DNA of 9,167 nt from Oscillospiraceae bacterium (GCA_031285645.1 JAITVU010000218.1:1-9167); one strand, 5' to 3'; shown: positions 1 to 6,758, counted from the first letter of the stretch. A program made the numbers and translations. Notes: generated from the letters alone by a model not told the origin.

Positions 1-235
1 ATGCCTGTCCCAAAAAGTAAAAAGACTGCCCGTCGCTAAAATCGAACCGCGCCCTCCGCCCGTTTCTTTCCTCAACGACGGCGCGGTGCCGGGTAATCCA
101 GTCCGTGTGCCGCGTTACAAACAAATCTACATCTCTTTTCGGCATCCGGACCGGGCAGCGCACCTCAACCGTGCCGTCCGGTTTAATCGCAATGGAAATG
201 GTCTTGCGCTTTGCTCTGATCAACGTATATTCCAT
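1..235 (-). CDS. YgjP-like (DUF45/M48-type) metallopeptidase, N-terminal part only
   Basis: Partial gene that runs off the left edge; 78 residues are visible, beginning MEYTLIRAKRKTISIAIKPD. Proteins of the YgjP/DUF45 family begin in the same way: a short beta-rich N-terminal region of the type 'R.KRKT..I.IKPDG.V.VR.P..M', then a helix ending in W-I, then 'F.dG....fLG'. Here these are seen as IKPDGTVEVRCP, DWITRH and FDFSDGQSFYFLGQ. The family is predicted to be zinc-dependent, with an HExxH site further along, which would lie outside the window and cannot be checked. The ATG at 233-235 is the only plausible start: an in-frame TGA lies at 275-277, and GGGGAG (241-246) sits 5 nt upstream of the start. 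It follows PBP2 on the same strand after a 235-bp spacer full of hairpins, so co-transcription is possible but not shown. Confidence 0.8.
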   Translation of the reverse strand, partial: MEYTLIRAKRKTISIAIKPDGTVEVRCPVRMPKRDVDLFVTRHTDWITRHRAVVEERNGRRARFDFSDGQSFYFLGQA

Positions 236-240
236 ACCGG

Positions 241-246
241 CTCCCC
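241..246 (-). promoter_or_regulatory. Ribosome binding site of the YgjP-like gene
   Basis: GGGGAG on the minus strand, 5 nt before the ATG at 235. Together with the upstream in-frame stop at 275-277 it fixes the start of the partial gene. Confidence 0.55.
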
Positions 247-266
247 GTGTTTGTTCTTTTCCTCCC

Positions 267-351
267 GCGCGGCTTCACCCAGTGAACGCGCACGCCTCCG
301 GCGTGCCGTCAGGCATATGCCTGACGCTTCAAAACCGGAACGGTTTTGAAG
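267..351. repeat. Four abutting hairpins in the PBP2 to YgjP spacer
   Basis: Four inverted repeats follow each other with almost no gap. (1) 267-271 plus 274-278 pair with 282-291 around a CCA loop, with a 2-nt bulge. (2) GCACGCC 290-296 pairs with GGCGTGC 300-306, loop TCC. (3) 307-326 is a perfect 20-bp palindrome whose left half is CGTCAGGCAT. (4) CTTCAAAACCG 327-337 pairs with CGGTTTTGAAG 341-351, loop GAA. No T-tract follows on either strand, so none is a standard terminator. A smaller hairpin, CCTGAA/TTCAGG, lies at 412-426. The rest of the spacer (352-411 and 427-470) shows nothing recognisable. In RNA the array could protect the upstream mre-PBP2 message or attenuate the downstream gene; this is inference. 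Confidence 0.8.
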
Positions 352-470
352 GACGTTCACGATCAAGACCCGCGTATCTCCCGATCACGCCGTTACTCCA
401 TCTGGAAGCAGCCTGAAACATTCAGGACAGGCAAAAATGCGCGAACCGACTGGACGGATGATACCGGCCC

Positions 471-2594
471 TTACGCCTCGCTTTCGCCCGAACTATCGTC
501 CCCCGTTTCAGACACGTCGGCATCCTGCGCCGCCTGCTCGAGCGCCTTTGCCTGCGCCGCGCGCTCGTCTTTAAGGCGCTGGGGGCCGCTGTTAACGCCC
601 GCCCTGACGTCATAGCCGAAATATTCGTCGAACAATGCCTTAGCCACAGGCGCGCCCGTATAGCCGTGCCAGCCCTTTTCGATCACAACGGCGATGGCGA
701 CCTCGGGGTCGTCGGCGGGCGCGAAGCAGATAAAGGTGGAGTTGGGCAGCTCCGTCGACGTCTCCGGCGTACCCGTTTTGGACGCCACATCGACGGGATA
801 ATTTGAAAAGGTGCCGCGCGCGGACCCGGTGCGGGACGCCGCGACCATGCCGCGCACAACAATCTCAAACGCTTCCGGCTCGATATCCATATGGGCGGCC
901 ACCTCCGGGGGAAATGTCTGAAGCACGCGGCCGGTGGAGTACTCGCGAATGTCGTTGATGATGGTCAGTTTCATCCTGTCGCCGCGGTTCGCGATCGTCG
1001 CCGCGTAATTGGCGAGCTGGACAGGCGTGTAGAGATTGAGAAGCTGGCCGATGGACGACTGCAGGGTATCGCCGGCAAACCACTCCTCGCCGCGCTGTTC
1101 CTTCTTAACCTCGGGCGTGGAGCGCTGGCCTCTCGCCTCGGCGATTTCAAGGCCCGTATACTCGCCGAGCCCCAGCTCCTTCGCTGTCAGCTCAATGGTT
1201 TCGATACCCGTCCGGCGGCCGACATCATAAAAGAAGATGTTGCACGAGTAGCTGAGAGCCCTGTTGATGGAGATGTGCCCGTGCACATCCAAACATTTCG
1301 GGCGGTAATCCTGATAAAAGGTATAGGTGCCGCCGCACATGACGGTGGAACCCTCGTCGATGACATGGCTGCGCAGGCCCGCCAGCGCGACCGTGGGCTT
1401 AAAGGTGGAGCCCGGCGCGTACTGCCCTGAAAGCGCCCTGTTGACAAGGGGAGCGAGGGGGTCCTGCGAAATGGTCTTGTATTCCTGCTTGTACGTCGTC
1501 AGGTCATACGACGGGAACGTGGCGGCGGCCAGCATTTTGCCGGTTTTGACGTCGAGCATGACGACGGCCCCGCTGTCGGCTTCCTTGCCCTGTCCGGCTG
1601 GCGCCGTATCCTGCAAATAGTCGATCTGCGCCTCAAGCGCTTCCTGGGCCGTGCGCTGAAGCGCCGAATCAATGGTCAGCGACACAGTATTGCCCGGGAT
1701 AGGCGTCACGGTCTCGGTGGCCTCAATGAGGTCCCCGTATGAGTATGTGTAAATTTCCCTCTTCCCGTCGGTCCCGCGCAAATAGGATTCCAGTTCGCCC
1801 TCCGCGCCGTTTTTACCGATCAGGTCGTTGAGCGCGTAGCCTTTGTCCTTCAGTTCCTGATACTCCTCGGCGTACATGGGGCCGATCGTGCCGATGATGT
1901 GCGGCGCCAGATCGCCCACGGGATTGTAGCGGATGGCGCTCTCGATCACGTCAACACCGAGGAACTCATAGCTGTGCTCCTTGACCTGGATCACGCTGTC
2001 GATGCGGATATCGGTGGCGAATGTGTAGGGCGTGCTCATTGAAAACCCGCGCTGTTCCATGTCATAGCGCACACCGGCGATTTTTCGCGCGTCCATAAGG
2101 CTGAAATCCTCGAGTTTGTAGCGGTCCACAAGCCAATACATGGTGTCTTCGGCCGTGGCGTAGTCGGCGGCGTTGACAAGCTTGCGCAGCCGCGCGATCT
2201 CGTCGTCGGCCCCGGATTCAAAGGAGAAGGGCGCCTGCCGCGTAATGGGCAGGGAATCGATCCACTCCTCGTCGAGATCCTCAAAGAGGTTGATCAGCTT
2301 GAGTATAATCTCGTTGCGCTGCTGCGTCTCCTTGGACGCGGGGAAGAACGCCTGGTCTATGATGACGTCGTAGCCCATGCGGTTCGCGGCCAGGGGATTG
2401 CCGTCCTTATCGACGATTTCACCGCGCACGGCCTTTATTGTCTGGGTGCTGACACGGCGCCCATTGAGAATTTGCCTGTAAACCTCGGCGTCGACAATTT
2501 GTATCTGCATAAGCCTGGCGATAAAAAAAACCACCACGGCCAACGTCAGCAGCATGATAATCCATCGGCGAATTCTCATTGTCATGGGTTTCAA
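471..2594 (-). CDS. mrdA: Penicillin-binding protein 2, class B transpeptidase of cell elongation
   Basis: Class B PBP that crosslinks peptidoglycan during side-wall growth and works with RodA and MreBCD. Numbered from an upstream ATG at 2624 (717 residues), it has one N-terminal membrane anchor at about 19-39, a dimerisation domain including RGEIVDKDGNPLA (67-79), and a C-terminal transpeptidase domain. That domain carries all three active-site motifs: STFK (catalytic Ser406, Lys409), SCN (460-462) and KTGT (616-619). Two cysteines (430 and 444) precede the SCN motif. The last 35 or so residues form an Ala/Glu/Asp/Ser-rich, probably disordered tail. Start choice: the ATG at 2624 has no ribosome binding site and lies just after a GC hairpin (2631-2646). 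TTG at 2594 has AAAGGGGG 8 nt upstream, the same spacing as mreB, so it is preferred (707 residues). ATG at 2585 is a further option. The gene follows mreD after a short spacer and is probably in the same operon. Confidence 0.93.
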   Translation of the reverse strand: MKPMTMRIRRWIIMLLTLAVVVFFIARLMQIQIVDAEVYRQILNGRRVSTQTIKAVRGEIVDKDGNPLAANRMGYDVIIDQAFFPASKETQQRNEIILKLINLFEDLDEEWIDSLPITRQAPFSFESGADDEIARLRKLVNAADYATAEDTMYWLVDRYKLEDFSLMDARKIAGVRYDMEQRGFSMSTPYTFATDIRIDSVIQVKEHSYEFLGVDVIESAIRYNPVGDLAPHIIGTIGPMYAEEYQELKDKGYALNDLIGKNGAEGELESYLRGTDGKREIYTYSYGDLIEATETVTPIPGNTVSLTIDSALQRTAQEALEAQIDYLQDTAPAGQGKEADSGAVVMLDVKTGKMLAAATFPSYDLTTYKQEYKTISQDPLAPLVNRALSGQYAPGSTFKPTVALAGLRSHVIDEGSTVMCGGTYTFYQDYRPKCLDVHGHISINRALSYSCNIFFYDVGRRTGIETIELTAKELGLGEYTGLEIAEARGQRSTPEVKKEQRGEEWFAGDTLQSSIGQLLNLYTPVQLANYAATIANRGDRMKLTIINDIREYSTGRVLQTFPPEVAAHMDIEPEAFEIVVRGMVAASRTGSARGTFSNYPVDVASKTGTPETSTELPNSTFICFAPADDPEVAIAVVIEKGWHGYTGAPVAKALFDEYFGYDVRAGVNSGPQRLKDERAAQAKALEQAAQDADVSETGDDSSGESEA

Positions 2595-2602
2595 CGCACG
2601 TA

Positions 2603-2610
2603 CCCCCTTT
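2603..2610 (-). promoter_or_regulatory. Probable ribosome binding site that decides the PBP2 start
   Basis: AAAGGGGG on the minus strand ends 8 nt before a TTG codon at 2594. The same AAAGGGG element sits 8 nt before the mreB ATG. This favours TTG over the unsupported ATG at 2624. Confidence 0.45.
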
Positions 2611-2669
2611 GTCTCCCGCTTCATTCATTGCCGCGCGCCCGCGCGGATATCGGCCGGGCTCACAGCACG

Positions 2670-3194
2670 TTATTGGTCTTTCAAAACTCTTTCAAAGCGT
2701 CGGAAGACGCCGCGCATGGAATAAAAGACAATCGGAGAAATTAACGTGGAGAAAAGCACCGTGGGCAAGGTTTGATTCACATAAATGCGCCACACATCAT
2801 CGTATCCCCACATACCGTATAAAAACAGAAACTCAAGGCTGCCGCGCAAGAGCATAAAAATAAAGACAAACATCATGCAGCCCAGCATATTGCAGCGCAT
2901 AAGATAGATCACGAGCAGCCCCACTGCGATGCAGTAGACACAGGTCAGAAACCCGTTAAAGCCAAAAAGCAAAAAGCCGCCTATGTCGCAGAGCAGCCCG
3001 GCGGCGGCCCCATAAATGCCGCCGATAAACTCCCCCTCAAACATAGCCAGCGCAATAGCCGCGGGAATAACCCATATGGGCTTGATGCCCCGGATGACAA
3101 AAAGCCCGGGCACCGTTTGCACAACATATAAAATCAAAAAGAGCAGGCAATAGACGGCGTGCCGCAAAATCGTAATGTACTTGGTGTTGTTCAC
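2670..3194 (-). CDS. mreD: Rod shape-determining membrane protein MreD
   Basis: A 174-residue, very hydrophobic protein with about five to six membrane segments (roughly 11-30, 39-52, 55-78, 80-98, 103-124 and 143-161) and a basic C-terminal end (RGVFRRFERVLKDQ). MreD is the integral membrane partner of MreC and helps tether the elongation machinery. Sequence conservation in the family is low, so the call rests on length, topology, the GLLCDIGGFLLFGFNGF stretch (66-82) typical of clostridial MreD, and position directly after mreC. The start is GTG, and it overlaps the mreC TGA as GTGA, with AGGG (3201-3204) 6 nt upstream inside mreC. This arrangement suggests translational coupling. Confidence 0.9.
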   Translation of the reverse strand: MNNTKYITILRHAVYCLLFLILYVVQTVPGLFVIRGIKPIWVIPAAIALAMFEGEFIGGIYGAAAGLLCDIGGFLLFGFNGFLTCVYCIAVGLLVIYLMRCNMLGCMMFVFIFMLLRGSLEFLFLYGMWGYDDVWRIYVNQTLPTVLFSTLISPIVFYSMRGVFRRFERVLKDQ

Positions 3195-4033
3195 TTTTCG
3201 CCCTGTCCTTCAAAGTAGGTAATGACAAACACATCCTTGACCGCCGCGATGTCGGCCGCGGGTTTTATCACGGCCGCGAGGCTCGTCCCGTGGCTGTTCG
3301 GCGTCACCTCGCTCACAATCCCGACAAGCAAATCCTTGGGAAACATGCTGCCGCCGCTTGTGAGGATGATGTCGCCCCTGGCGACATTGCTGTCGCGCGG
3401 CAAATACTCCATCTGGCACAGGCCCTGTTCGGCGAGGGTGACCGTGCCCGACACAATGCCGATATCACGGGTCATACTGTCGTATACGCCCACATCCACC
3501 GTGACATCCAAAATGGTGACAACCTTGGCGTATGTCACGCCTGTTTCGTATATATAACCCACCAGGCCGTCGGCCGTCATCACGGGATCGAGGCGCGACA
3601 CGCCGTTGAGCGTGCCCTTATCAATGGTGAACGAATAAAACCGGCCCACAGCTTCGCGCGCGATGACGGAGGCCGTCTCGATCACAAGATCCTGCCGGTT
3701 TTCCATGACGCCGATGATTTGGCGGAACTGCTCATTCTCATGTTTCAGTTTTTCATAGTCGGCCAGATTGCGCCGCAGCTCGTTGACCTCGGTCTGAAGC
3801 GCGGCGTTTTCCTCGTTGAGTTTTTTAGCGTTGATAAACTGTTCAAAAAAAGACGAGACATTGTCGGATATTCCGGCCGACAGGCGCTGAATGGGCACGG
3901 TAACAATGCTGACAACCTGACTGAACAGGGACGCCGTTCCCCCCGTATAAACAGCCGCAATCATAAAACCCGCCATAACGATAAGGATTCCAAGGAGAAT
4001 TTTAAAGCGTATGCTTTTGAAAAAGTCCTTCAT
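3191..4033 (-). CDS. mreC: Rod shape-determining protein MreC
   Basis: A 280-residue protein with the standard MreC layout. A short cytoplasmic N-terminus is followed by one membrane helix (about 11-29), a coiled coil (about 63-108, heptad-like with Lys/Glu/Asn) and a two-lobed beta-barrel domain. The beta domain includes GRFYSFTIDKG (130-140), DGLVGYI (155-161) and the conserved C-terminal SGGSMFPKDLLVGIV (226-240). MreC oligomerises outside the membrane and bridges MreB/MreD to PBP2. The ATG at 4033 is the only sensible start, because an in-frame TGA lies a few codons upstream and the next Met is inside the membrane helix. Oddly, the GAGGAG Shine-Dalgarno directly touches the ATG with no spacer. 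The gene lies between mreB and mreD, as in most Firmicutes. Confidence 0.96.
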   Translation of the reverse strand: MKDFFKSIRFKILLGILIVMAGFMIAAVYTGGTASLFSQVVSIVTVPIQRLSAGISDNVSSFFEQFINAKKLNEENAALQTEVNELRRNLADYEKLKHENEQFRQIIGVMENRQDLVIETASVIAREAVGRFYSFTIDKGTLNGVSRLDPVMTADGLVGYIYETGVTYAKVVTILDVTVDVGVYDSMTRDIGIVSGTVTLAEQGLCQMEYLPRDSNVARGDIILTSGGSMFPKDLLVGIVSEVTPNSHGTSLAAVIKPAADIAAVKDVFVITYFEGQGEK

Positions 4034-4043
4034 CTCCTCAGCC

Positions 4044-4062
4044 CTTCATATGTTATGTGAAG
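4044..4062. repeat. Small inverted repeat in the mreB-mreC spacer
   Basis: CTTCATAT (4044-4051) and ATGTGAAG (4055-4062) pair around a 3-nt loop with one wobble or mismatch position. On the mre transcript the stem ends a few bases before the mreC Shine-Dalgarno, so it could affect access to it. The effect is inferred; the inverted repeat is seen directly. Confidence 0.5.
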
Positions 4063-4100
4063 CCCCTGCCCGTCCGGTCATGCGTCCACGCCCAAAAACG

Positions 4101-5108
4101 CTATTCGTCGTTTGTGCGGATTTCGTTGAGCAAATTGATGTTGTCCAGCGCCTTGCCGGAGCCTTGCGCGACGCAGTCCAGCGGATTCTCCGCGATGTGC
4201 ACGGGCATCCCCGTCTCCTGTGTGATCAGGGCGTCGAGCCCTTTAAGCAGCGCGCCGCCGCCCGTGAGCGTAATGCCGTGGTCGATGATGTCGGCCGAGA
4301 GTTCGGGGGGCGTGCGCTCAAGCGTTGTGCGGATCGCGTCCAGAATGGCCGATATGGGGTCGGCAATGGCTTGCCGGATTTCCTCCGGGGTGATGAAAAT
4401 ATTCTTGGGCAAGCCGTCCATCAGGTTGCGGCCCTTGATTTCAAAGTTTTCCTCCCCCTCGTAAGGGTAGGCGGAGCCGATGGATATTTTGATATCCTCG
4501 GCTGTGCGCTCGCCGATGAGCAGATTGTATTTCTTTTTCACATAATTGATAATCGAGCTGTCGAGCTCGTCCCCCGCGACGCGGACCGAGCGGGACGCGA
4601 CAATGCCGCCCAGGGAAATAACGGCCACTTCCGTTGTGCCGCCGCCGATATCAACCACCATGCTGCCCGTCGCCTCGGCGACAGGCAGGTTCGCGCCGAT
4701 GGCCGCGGCCATGGGTTCCTCAATAATCGAAACCTGTTTGGCCCCGGCCTTGAAGGCGGCCTCTTTTACCGCCCGCCGCTCGACATCCGTCACGCCGGAC
4801 GGGATGCAGATGATGATGCGCGGCCTTGAGAAAAAAGTGTTATTCACCGCTTTTTTAATAAATATCTGAAGCATCGACGCTGTGATGTCGAAGTCCGCGA
4901 TGACGCCGTCCTTCAGCGGGCGGACCGCCACGATGGAGCCGGGCGTGCGCCCGATGACTTCCTTGGCCTCGCGCCCCACATAGCGCACCGTATCCGTGCG
5001 CACATCCACCGCCACAACCGACGGCTCGCGCATGATGATGCCTTTCCCCTTCATAAATATCAGTGTGTTGGCCGTGCCCAGATCAATGCCGACGTCTTTT
5101 GAGAACAT
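4101..5108 (-). CDS. mreB: Rod shape-determining actin homologue MreB
   Basis: A 335-residue bacterial actin that polymerises on the inner membrane and guides the elongation machinery. The actin-fold nucleotide motifs are all present: phosphate-1 DLGTANT (9-15), the catalytic-Glu region EEPMAAAIG (130-138), phosphate-2 DIGGGTTE (153-160) and the adenosine motif TGGGALLKG (282-290). The N-terminal [16 protein letters not shown] is typical of Firmicute MreB. The ATG at 5108 is chosen because AAAGGGG (5117-5123) lies 8 nt upstream. A longer reading from TTG at 5126 adds six residues but has no ribosome binding site and would swallow this one. It is first in the mreB-mreC-mreD-PBP2 run, behind a strong promoter and a leader of about 230 nt. 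Translated on the plus strand, this gene gives a long spurious open frame. Confidence 0.97.
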   Translation of the reverse strand: MFSKDVGIDLGTANTLIFMKGKGIIMREPSVVAVDVRTDTVRYVGREAKEVIGRTPGSIVAVRPLKDGVIADFDITASMLQIFIKKAVNNTFFSRPRIIICIPSGVTDVERRAVKEAAFKAGAKQVSIIEEPMAAAIGANLPVAEATGSMVVDIGGGTTEVAVISLGGIVASRSVRVAGDELDSSIINYVKKKYNLLIGERTAEDIKISIGSAYPYEGEENFEIKGRNLMDGLPKNIFITPEEIRQAIADPISAILDAIRTTLERTPPELSADIIDHGITLTGGGALLKGLDALITQETGMPVHIAENPLDCVAQGSGKALDNINLLNEIRTNDE

Positions 5109-5116
5109 CCGGTCTG

Positions 5117-5123
5117 CCCCTTT
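5117..5123 (-). promoter_or_regulatory. mreB ribosome binding site
   Basis: AAAGGGG on the minus strand, 8 nt before the ATG at 5108. It decides the mreB start against TTG at 5126. Confidence 0.6.
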
Positions 5124-5256
5124 CAAATGTCTTTTGCTTATTTAAGCGGCGGCTCCAAACGGCAACCGTCCTTTGCCCACGGGCAAACAGCTGCCGGCCG
5201 CCCTGTGCGGCTCGGTCGCGCGCGGTACCAGTCTAAACATATCCAAATCAAACATG

Positions 5257-5288
5257 TCCCGGCCATTCTCTTCAAACGCAAGCCGGGC
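5257..5288 (-). other. Hairpin in the mreB leader
   Basis: In the leader RNA (minus strand), GCCCGGC and GCCGGG can pair (plus-strand arms 5258-5263 and 5282-5287) across an 18-nt loop. The rest of the leader also holds a TTTGCC/GGCAAA stem near 5173-5188. No T-tract, specifier loop or known riboswitch core could be recognised, so this is recorded only as leader structure. Confidence 0.4.
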
Positions 5289-5294
5289 ACTATA

Positions 5295-5318
5295 TTTAAA
5301 GCATCCTGTTTAAAGCAT
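5295..5318 (-). repeat. Direct repeat just downstream of the mreB promoter
   Basis: The 10-mer ATGCTTTAAA (minus strand) occurs twice, at 5309-5318 and 5295-5304, separated by 4 bases (14-bp period). It would lie about 20 to 40 nt after the predicted transcription start. The position suits an operator or an RNA-binding site, but no regulator is known for it. Confidence 0.6.
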
Positions 5319-5342
5319 TGCATGTTTTGCAGTATCTAAGAT

Positions 5343-5371
5343 ATTATACTCTTTTTACCGGCGATTCTCAA
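5343..5371 (-). promoter_or_regulatory. Sigma-A-type promoter of the mreB operon
   Basis: On the minus strand, TTGAGA (5366-5371) is followed after exactly 17 bp by a perfect TATAAT (5343-5348). The upstream flank (5372-5405) is very AT-rich, like an UP element. Transcription would start near 5336, giving a leader of about 228 nt before mreB. The whole maf-mreB spacer (5109-5485) therefore holds the promoter, the direct repeat, leader hairpins and an inverted repeat after maf. I see no credible gene in it. Confidence 0.75.
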
Positions 5372-5433
5372 CAAATATTTATATATTGAGTCATATTTTT
5401 ACATTATACGTCGCGGAGCACTGTGCATAGCCG

Positions 5434-5465
5434 CCGTGTTTTTGAATAAACATGCAAAAACGCGG
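5434..5465. repeat. Inverted repeat between maf and the mreB promoter
   Basis: An 11-bp stem pairs CCGTGTTTTTG (5434-5444) with CAAAAACGCGG (5455-5465) around a 10-nt loop, with one G-U or A-C position. It starts about 20 nt after the maf stop, where a terminator would be expected, but no T-tract follows the stem on the minus strand. It is at best a weak or Rho-assisted terminator, or an mRNA end-stabilising hairpin. Confidence 0.5.
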
Positions 5466-5485
5466 TTCCTATCCGACGCGGTGGA

Positions 5486-6049
5486 TCACAGTTCTCTCCG
5501 CATAAACTCGATGAGCCTTTGATTGAGCATGCAGACGGGCAAGCCCATAACATTGTAATAATCCCCTTCAATGCCGCTTATAAACAACGCGCCCCGTCCC
5601 TGGATGCCGTAGGACCCCGCTTTGTCCATCGGCTCGCCCGTTGCGATGTAAGCCGCGATCTCATCGGGGGAAAGGGCCCTGAAGTGTACATGCGTCGCGC
5701 AGGAAAAAACCGCCTGTTTCTTATTGTTGACAATCGCAACCCCTGTATACACGCAATGCGTTTTTCCCGAAAGCAGTCCCAGCATTTGCGCCGCGTGCGC
5801 TTCGTCACAGGGCTTGCCCAGAATCACACCGTCCACGGCGACAACGGTGTCCGCGCCGATACAGATATCGGCGCCGCGATGATCCAGCACGGCGCGCGCC
5901 TTTCGCAGTGCGAGTATTTCCACTGCCTCCCGCGGCGCTGTCCCAAACGGGATATCCTCACCGCAGTCAGGCGCGTCAACGTCAAAATCAGGCGTGATAA
6001 GCCGCATCAGCTCGCGCCGGCGCGGCGAGAGGGAACCCAGTACCAGCAT
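5486..6049 (-). CDS. maf: Maf nucleoside triphosphate pyrophosphatase
   Basis: Hydrolyses non-canonical or excess nucleoside triphosphates (dTTP/UTP-type in many members) to the monophosphate plus pyrophosphate. It was first linked to septum formation in Bacillus. The 187-residue protein has the family's usual length and motifs: SLSPRR (6-11), ADTVV with the probable catalytic Asp67 (66-70), GKP (78-80), KAGSYGIQG (143-151) and NVMGLP (166-171). The start is taken at ATG 6049 because Maf proteins begin 'MLxLxSxSPRR' and because AAAGG (6056-6060) lies 6 nt upstream. The upstream ATG at 6076 adds nine residues and has no ribosome binding site. The maf to mreB order is common in Firmicutes, usually with radC between them; here radC is absent. 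Confidence 0.95.
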   Translation of the reverse strand: MLVLGSLSPRRRELMRLITPDFDVDAPDCGEDIPFGTAPREAVEILALRKARAVLDHRGADICIGADTVVAVDGVILGKPCDEAHAAQMLGLLSGKTHCVYTGVAIVNNKKQAVFSCATHVHFRALSPDEIAAYIATGEPMDKAGSYGIQGRGALFISGIEGDYYNVMGLPVCMLNQRLIEFMRREL

Positions 6050-6362
6050 AATAATCCTTTCAAATTCAGTTATCATCCGATGGCGGCTGTTTGCAGCGAT
6101 TACAGAAAAGAACCGGACCGTGATTTTCCGTTATGGCCTGATGCGATGCCAATACGTATCGTTATCGGCATCGCTGCAAGGACTTCATAAAGACGAAACC
6201 CGGCACCTGAAGGCCCCTGTTTTATAAGGCGCGGGGATTTTGAACGCCCTGCCCGGCGCGTTTAACCCGCATACACGCCGAAAAGCGGCCCGCATCGGTA
6301 CGCCCGCAGCTGCCGTCAGCAGTCGGGCTGCCGCTCGAACCGCCGTTCACCAATATAGCCTT
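6050..6362. other. Spacer between the SpoIIAA-like gene and maf, with inverted repeats
   Basis: No credible gene lies in these 313 bases. GCGATGCC (6143-6150) and GGCATCGC (6167-6174) form a perfect 8-bp stem. Its 16-nt loop can itself pair partly, making an extended hairpin on either strand. A second, imperfect structure is GCCCG (6302-6306) with CGGGC (6324-6328), enclosing CTGC/GCAG. Neither is followed by a T-tract. I found no convincing promoter; a TGTAAT about 60 nt upstream of maf has no matching -35 box. Confidence 0.5.
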
Positions 6363-6758
6363 TTATGGTACAAGCCACTGCTTGGCTTTTTCGTAATCGC
6401 TGAAAAAGTCAAACCGGAACCCACAGCGCTTTTCCTCAAGAATAAGGCGCATCTTTTTGCCTGTTTTCTTGTCTAATCCTATAAAGGCAACCTTGCGCAC
6501 ATTGGGAACCGCGCCGCACAGGCTGCTTACCATCAGGTCGGTCAAAGCGTCCGTCACAAGGGTATCGGTTAAATGGACGGCAATGATCGATGTCGTCGAC
6601 GGCCTGCGCGCATAAGCCATATCGCGCAGGAATTTATCCTCTACAATGTCCGTGTATACGGACAGGGAATCGAGTTCAATCCCCCATATTTCGCTGCCCC
6701 GGAAGGGCAGGAGCATTGAATTCCTAATGATAAGCGCGTCCTTAGGTATCGCTTTCAT
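6363..6758 (-). CDS. Unknown protein, possibly SpoIIAA-like (STAS-type) fold
   Basis: A 131-residue soluble protein of unknown function. From its start it shows alternating hydrophobic strands (ALIIRNSMLLPF, 8-19), a central strand-helix pair (SIIAVHLTDTLVTDALTDLMVSSL, about 57-80), a further strand KVAFIGL (89-95), and a C-terminal end DFFSDYEKAKQWLV (117-130). That order, and an ending of the 'F.d..eAl.WL' kind, recalls SpoIIAA-like/STAS domains, but the match is by eye and weak. No catalytic motif, signal peptide or membrane helix is visible. ATG 6758 is preferred because GGAG (6764-6767) lies 5 nt upstream. An in-frame ATG at 6929 would give 188 residues, but it lacks a ribosome binding site and its extra 57 codons run through several perfect hairpins. 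It sits between dut and maf on the same strand. Confidence 0.6.
   Translation of the reverse strand: MKAIPKDALIIRNSMLLPFRGSEIWGIELDSLSVYTDIVEDKFLRDMAYARRPSTTSIIAVHLTDTLVTDALTDLMVSSLCGAVPNVRKVAFIGLDKKTGKKMRLILEEKRCGFRFDFFSDYEKAKQWLVP

Noticed and set aside
891..1430. Plus-strand open frame (179 codons) opposite PBP2
   Set aside because: It covers the PBP2 transpeptidase domain on the other strand and shows no independent coding signal.
3290..4060. Long plus-strand open frame (256 codons) opposite mreC
   Set aside because: It is antisense to a full MreC gene, His/Asp/Arg-rich, and without ribosome binding site or family likeness.
4011..4829. Long plus-strand open frame (272 codons) opposite mreB
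   Set aside because: It lies antisense to a clear MreB gene, has low-complexity Arg/Asp/Val-rich content with no recognisable family, and is a by-product of GC-biased codon use in mreB.
5221..5230. TGGTACCGCG on the minus strand in the mreB leader, resembling a T-box core
   Set aside because: The flanking AGGG and the downstream pairing partner are missing, no terminator or specifier stem is visible, and mreB is not an amino-acid or tRNA gene. Chance match.
5138..5323. 61-codon minus-strand frame in the mreB leader, a possible leader peptide
   Set aside because: It begins about 13 nt after the predicted transcript start with no ribosome binding site, has an unusual Trp/Cys/Arg-rich make-up, and runs through leader stems.
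5403..5408. Second TATAAT on the minus strand upstream of the main mreB promoter
   Set aside because: No acceptable -35 box is found at 16-18 bp and there is no extended -10, in an AT-rich stretch where such hexamers arise by chance.
5519..6190. Plus-strand open frame (223 codons) opposite maf
   Set aside because: It is antisense to a complete Maf protein with all its motifs, and the translated product resembles nothing known.
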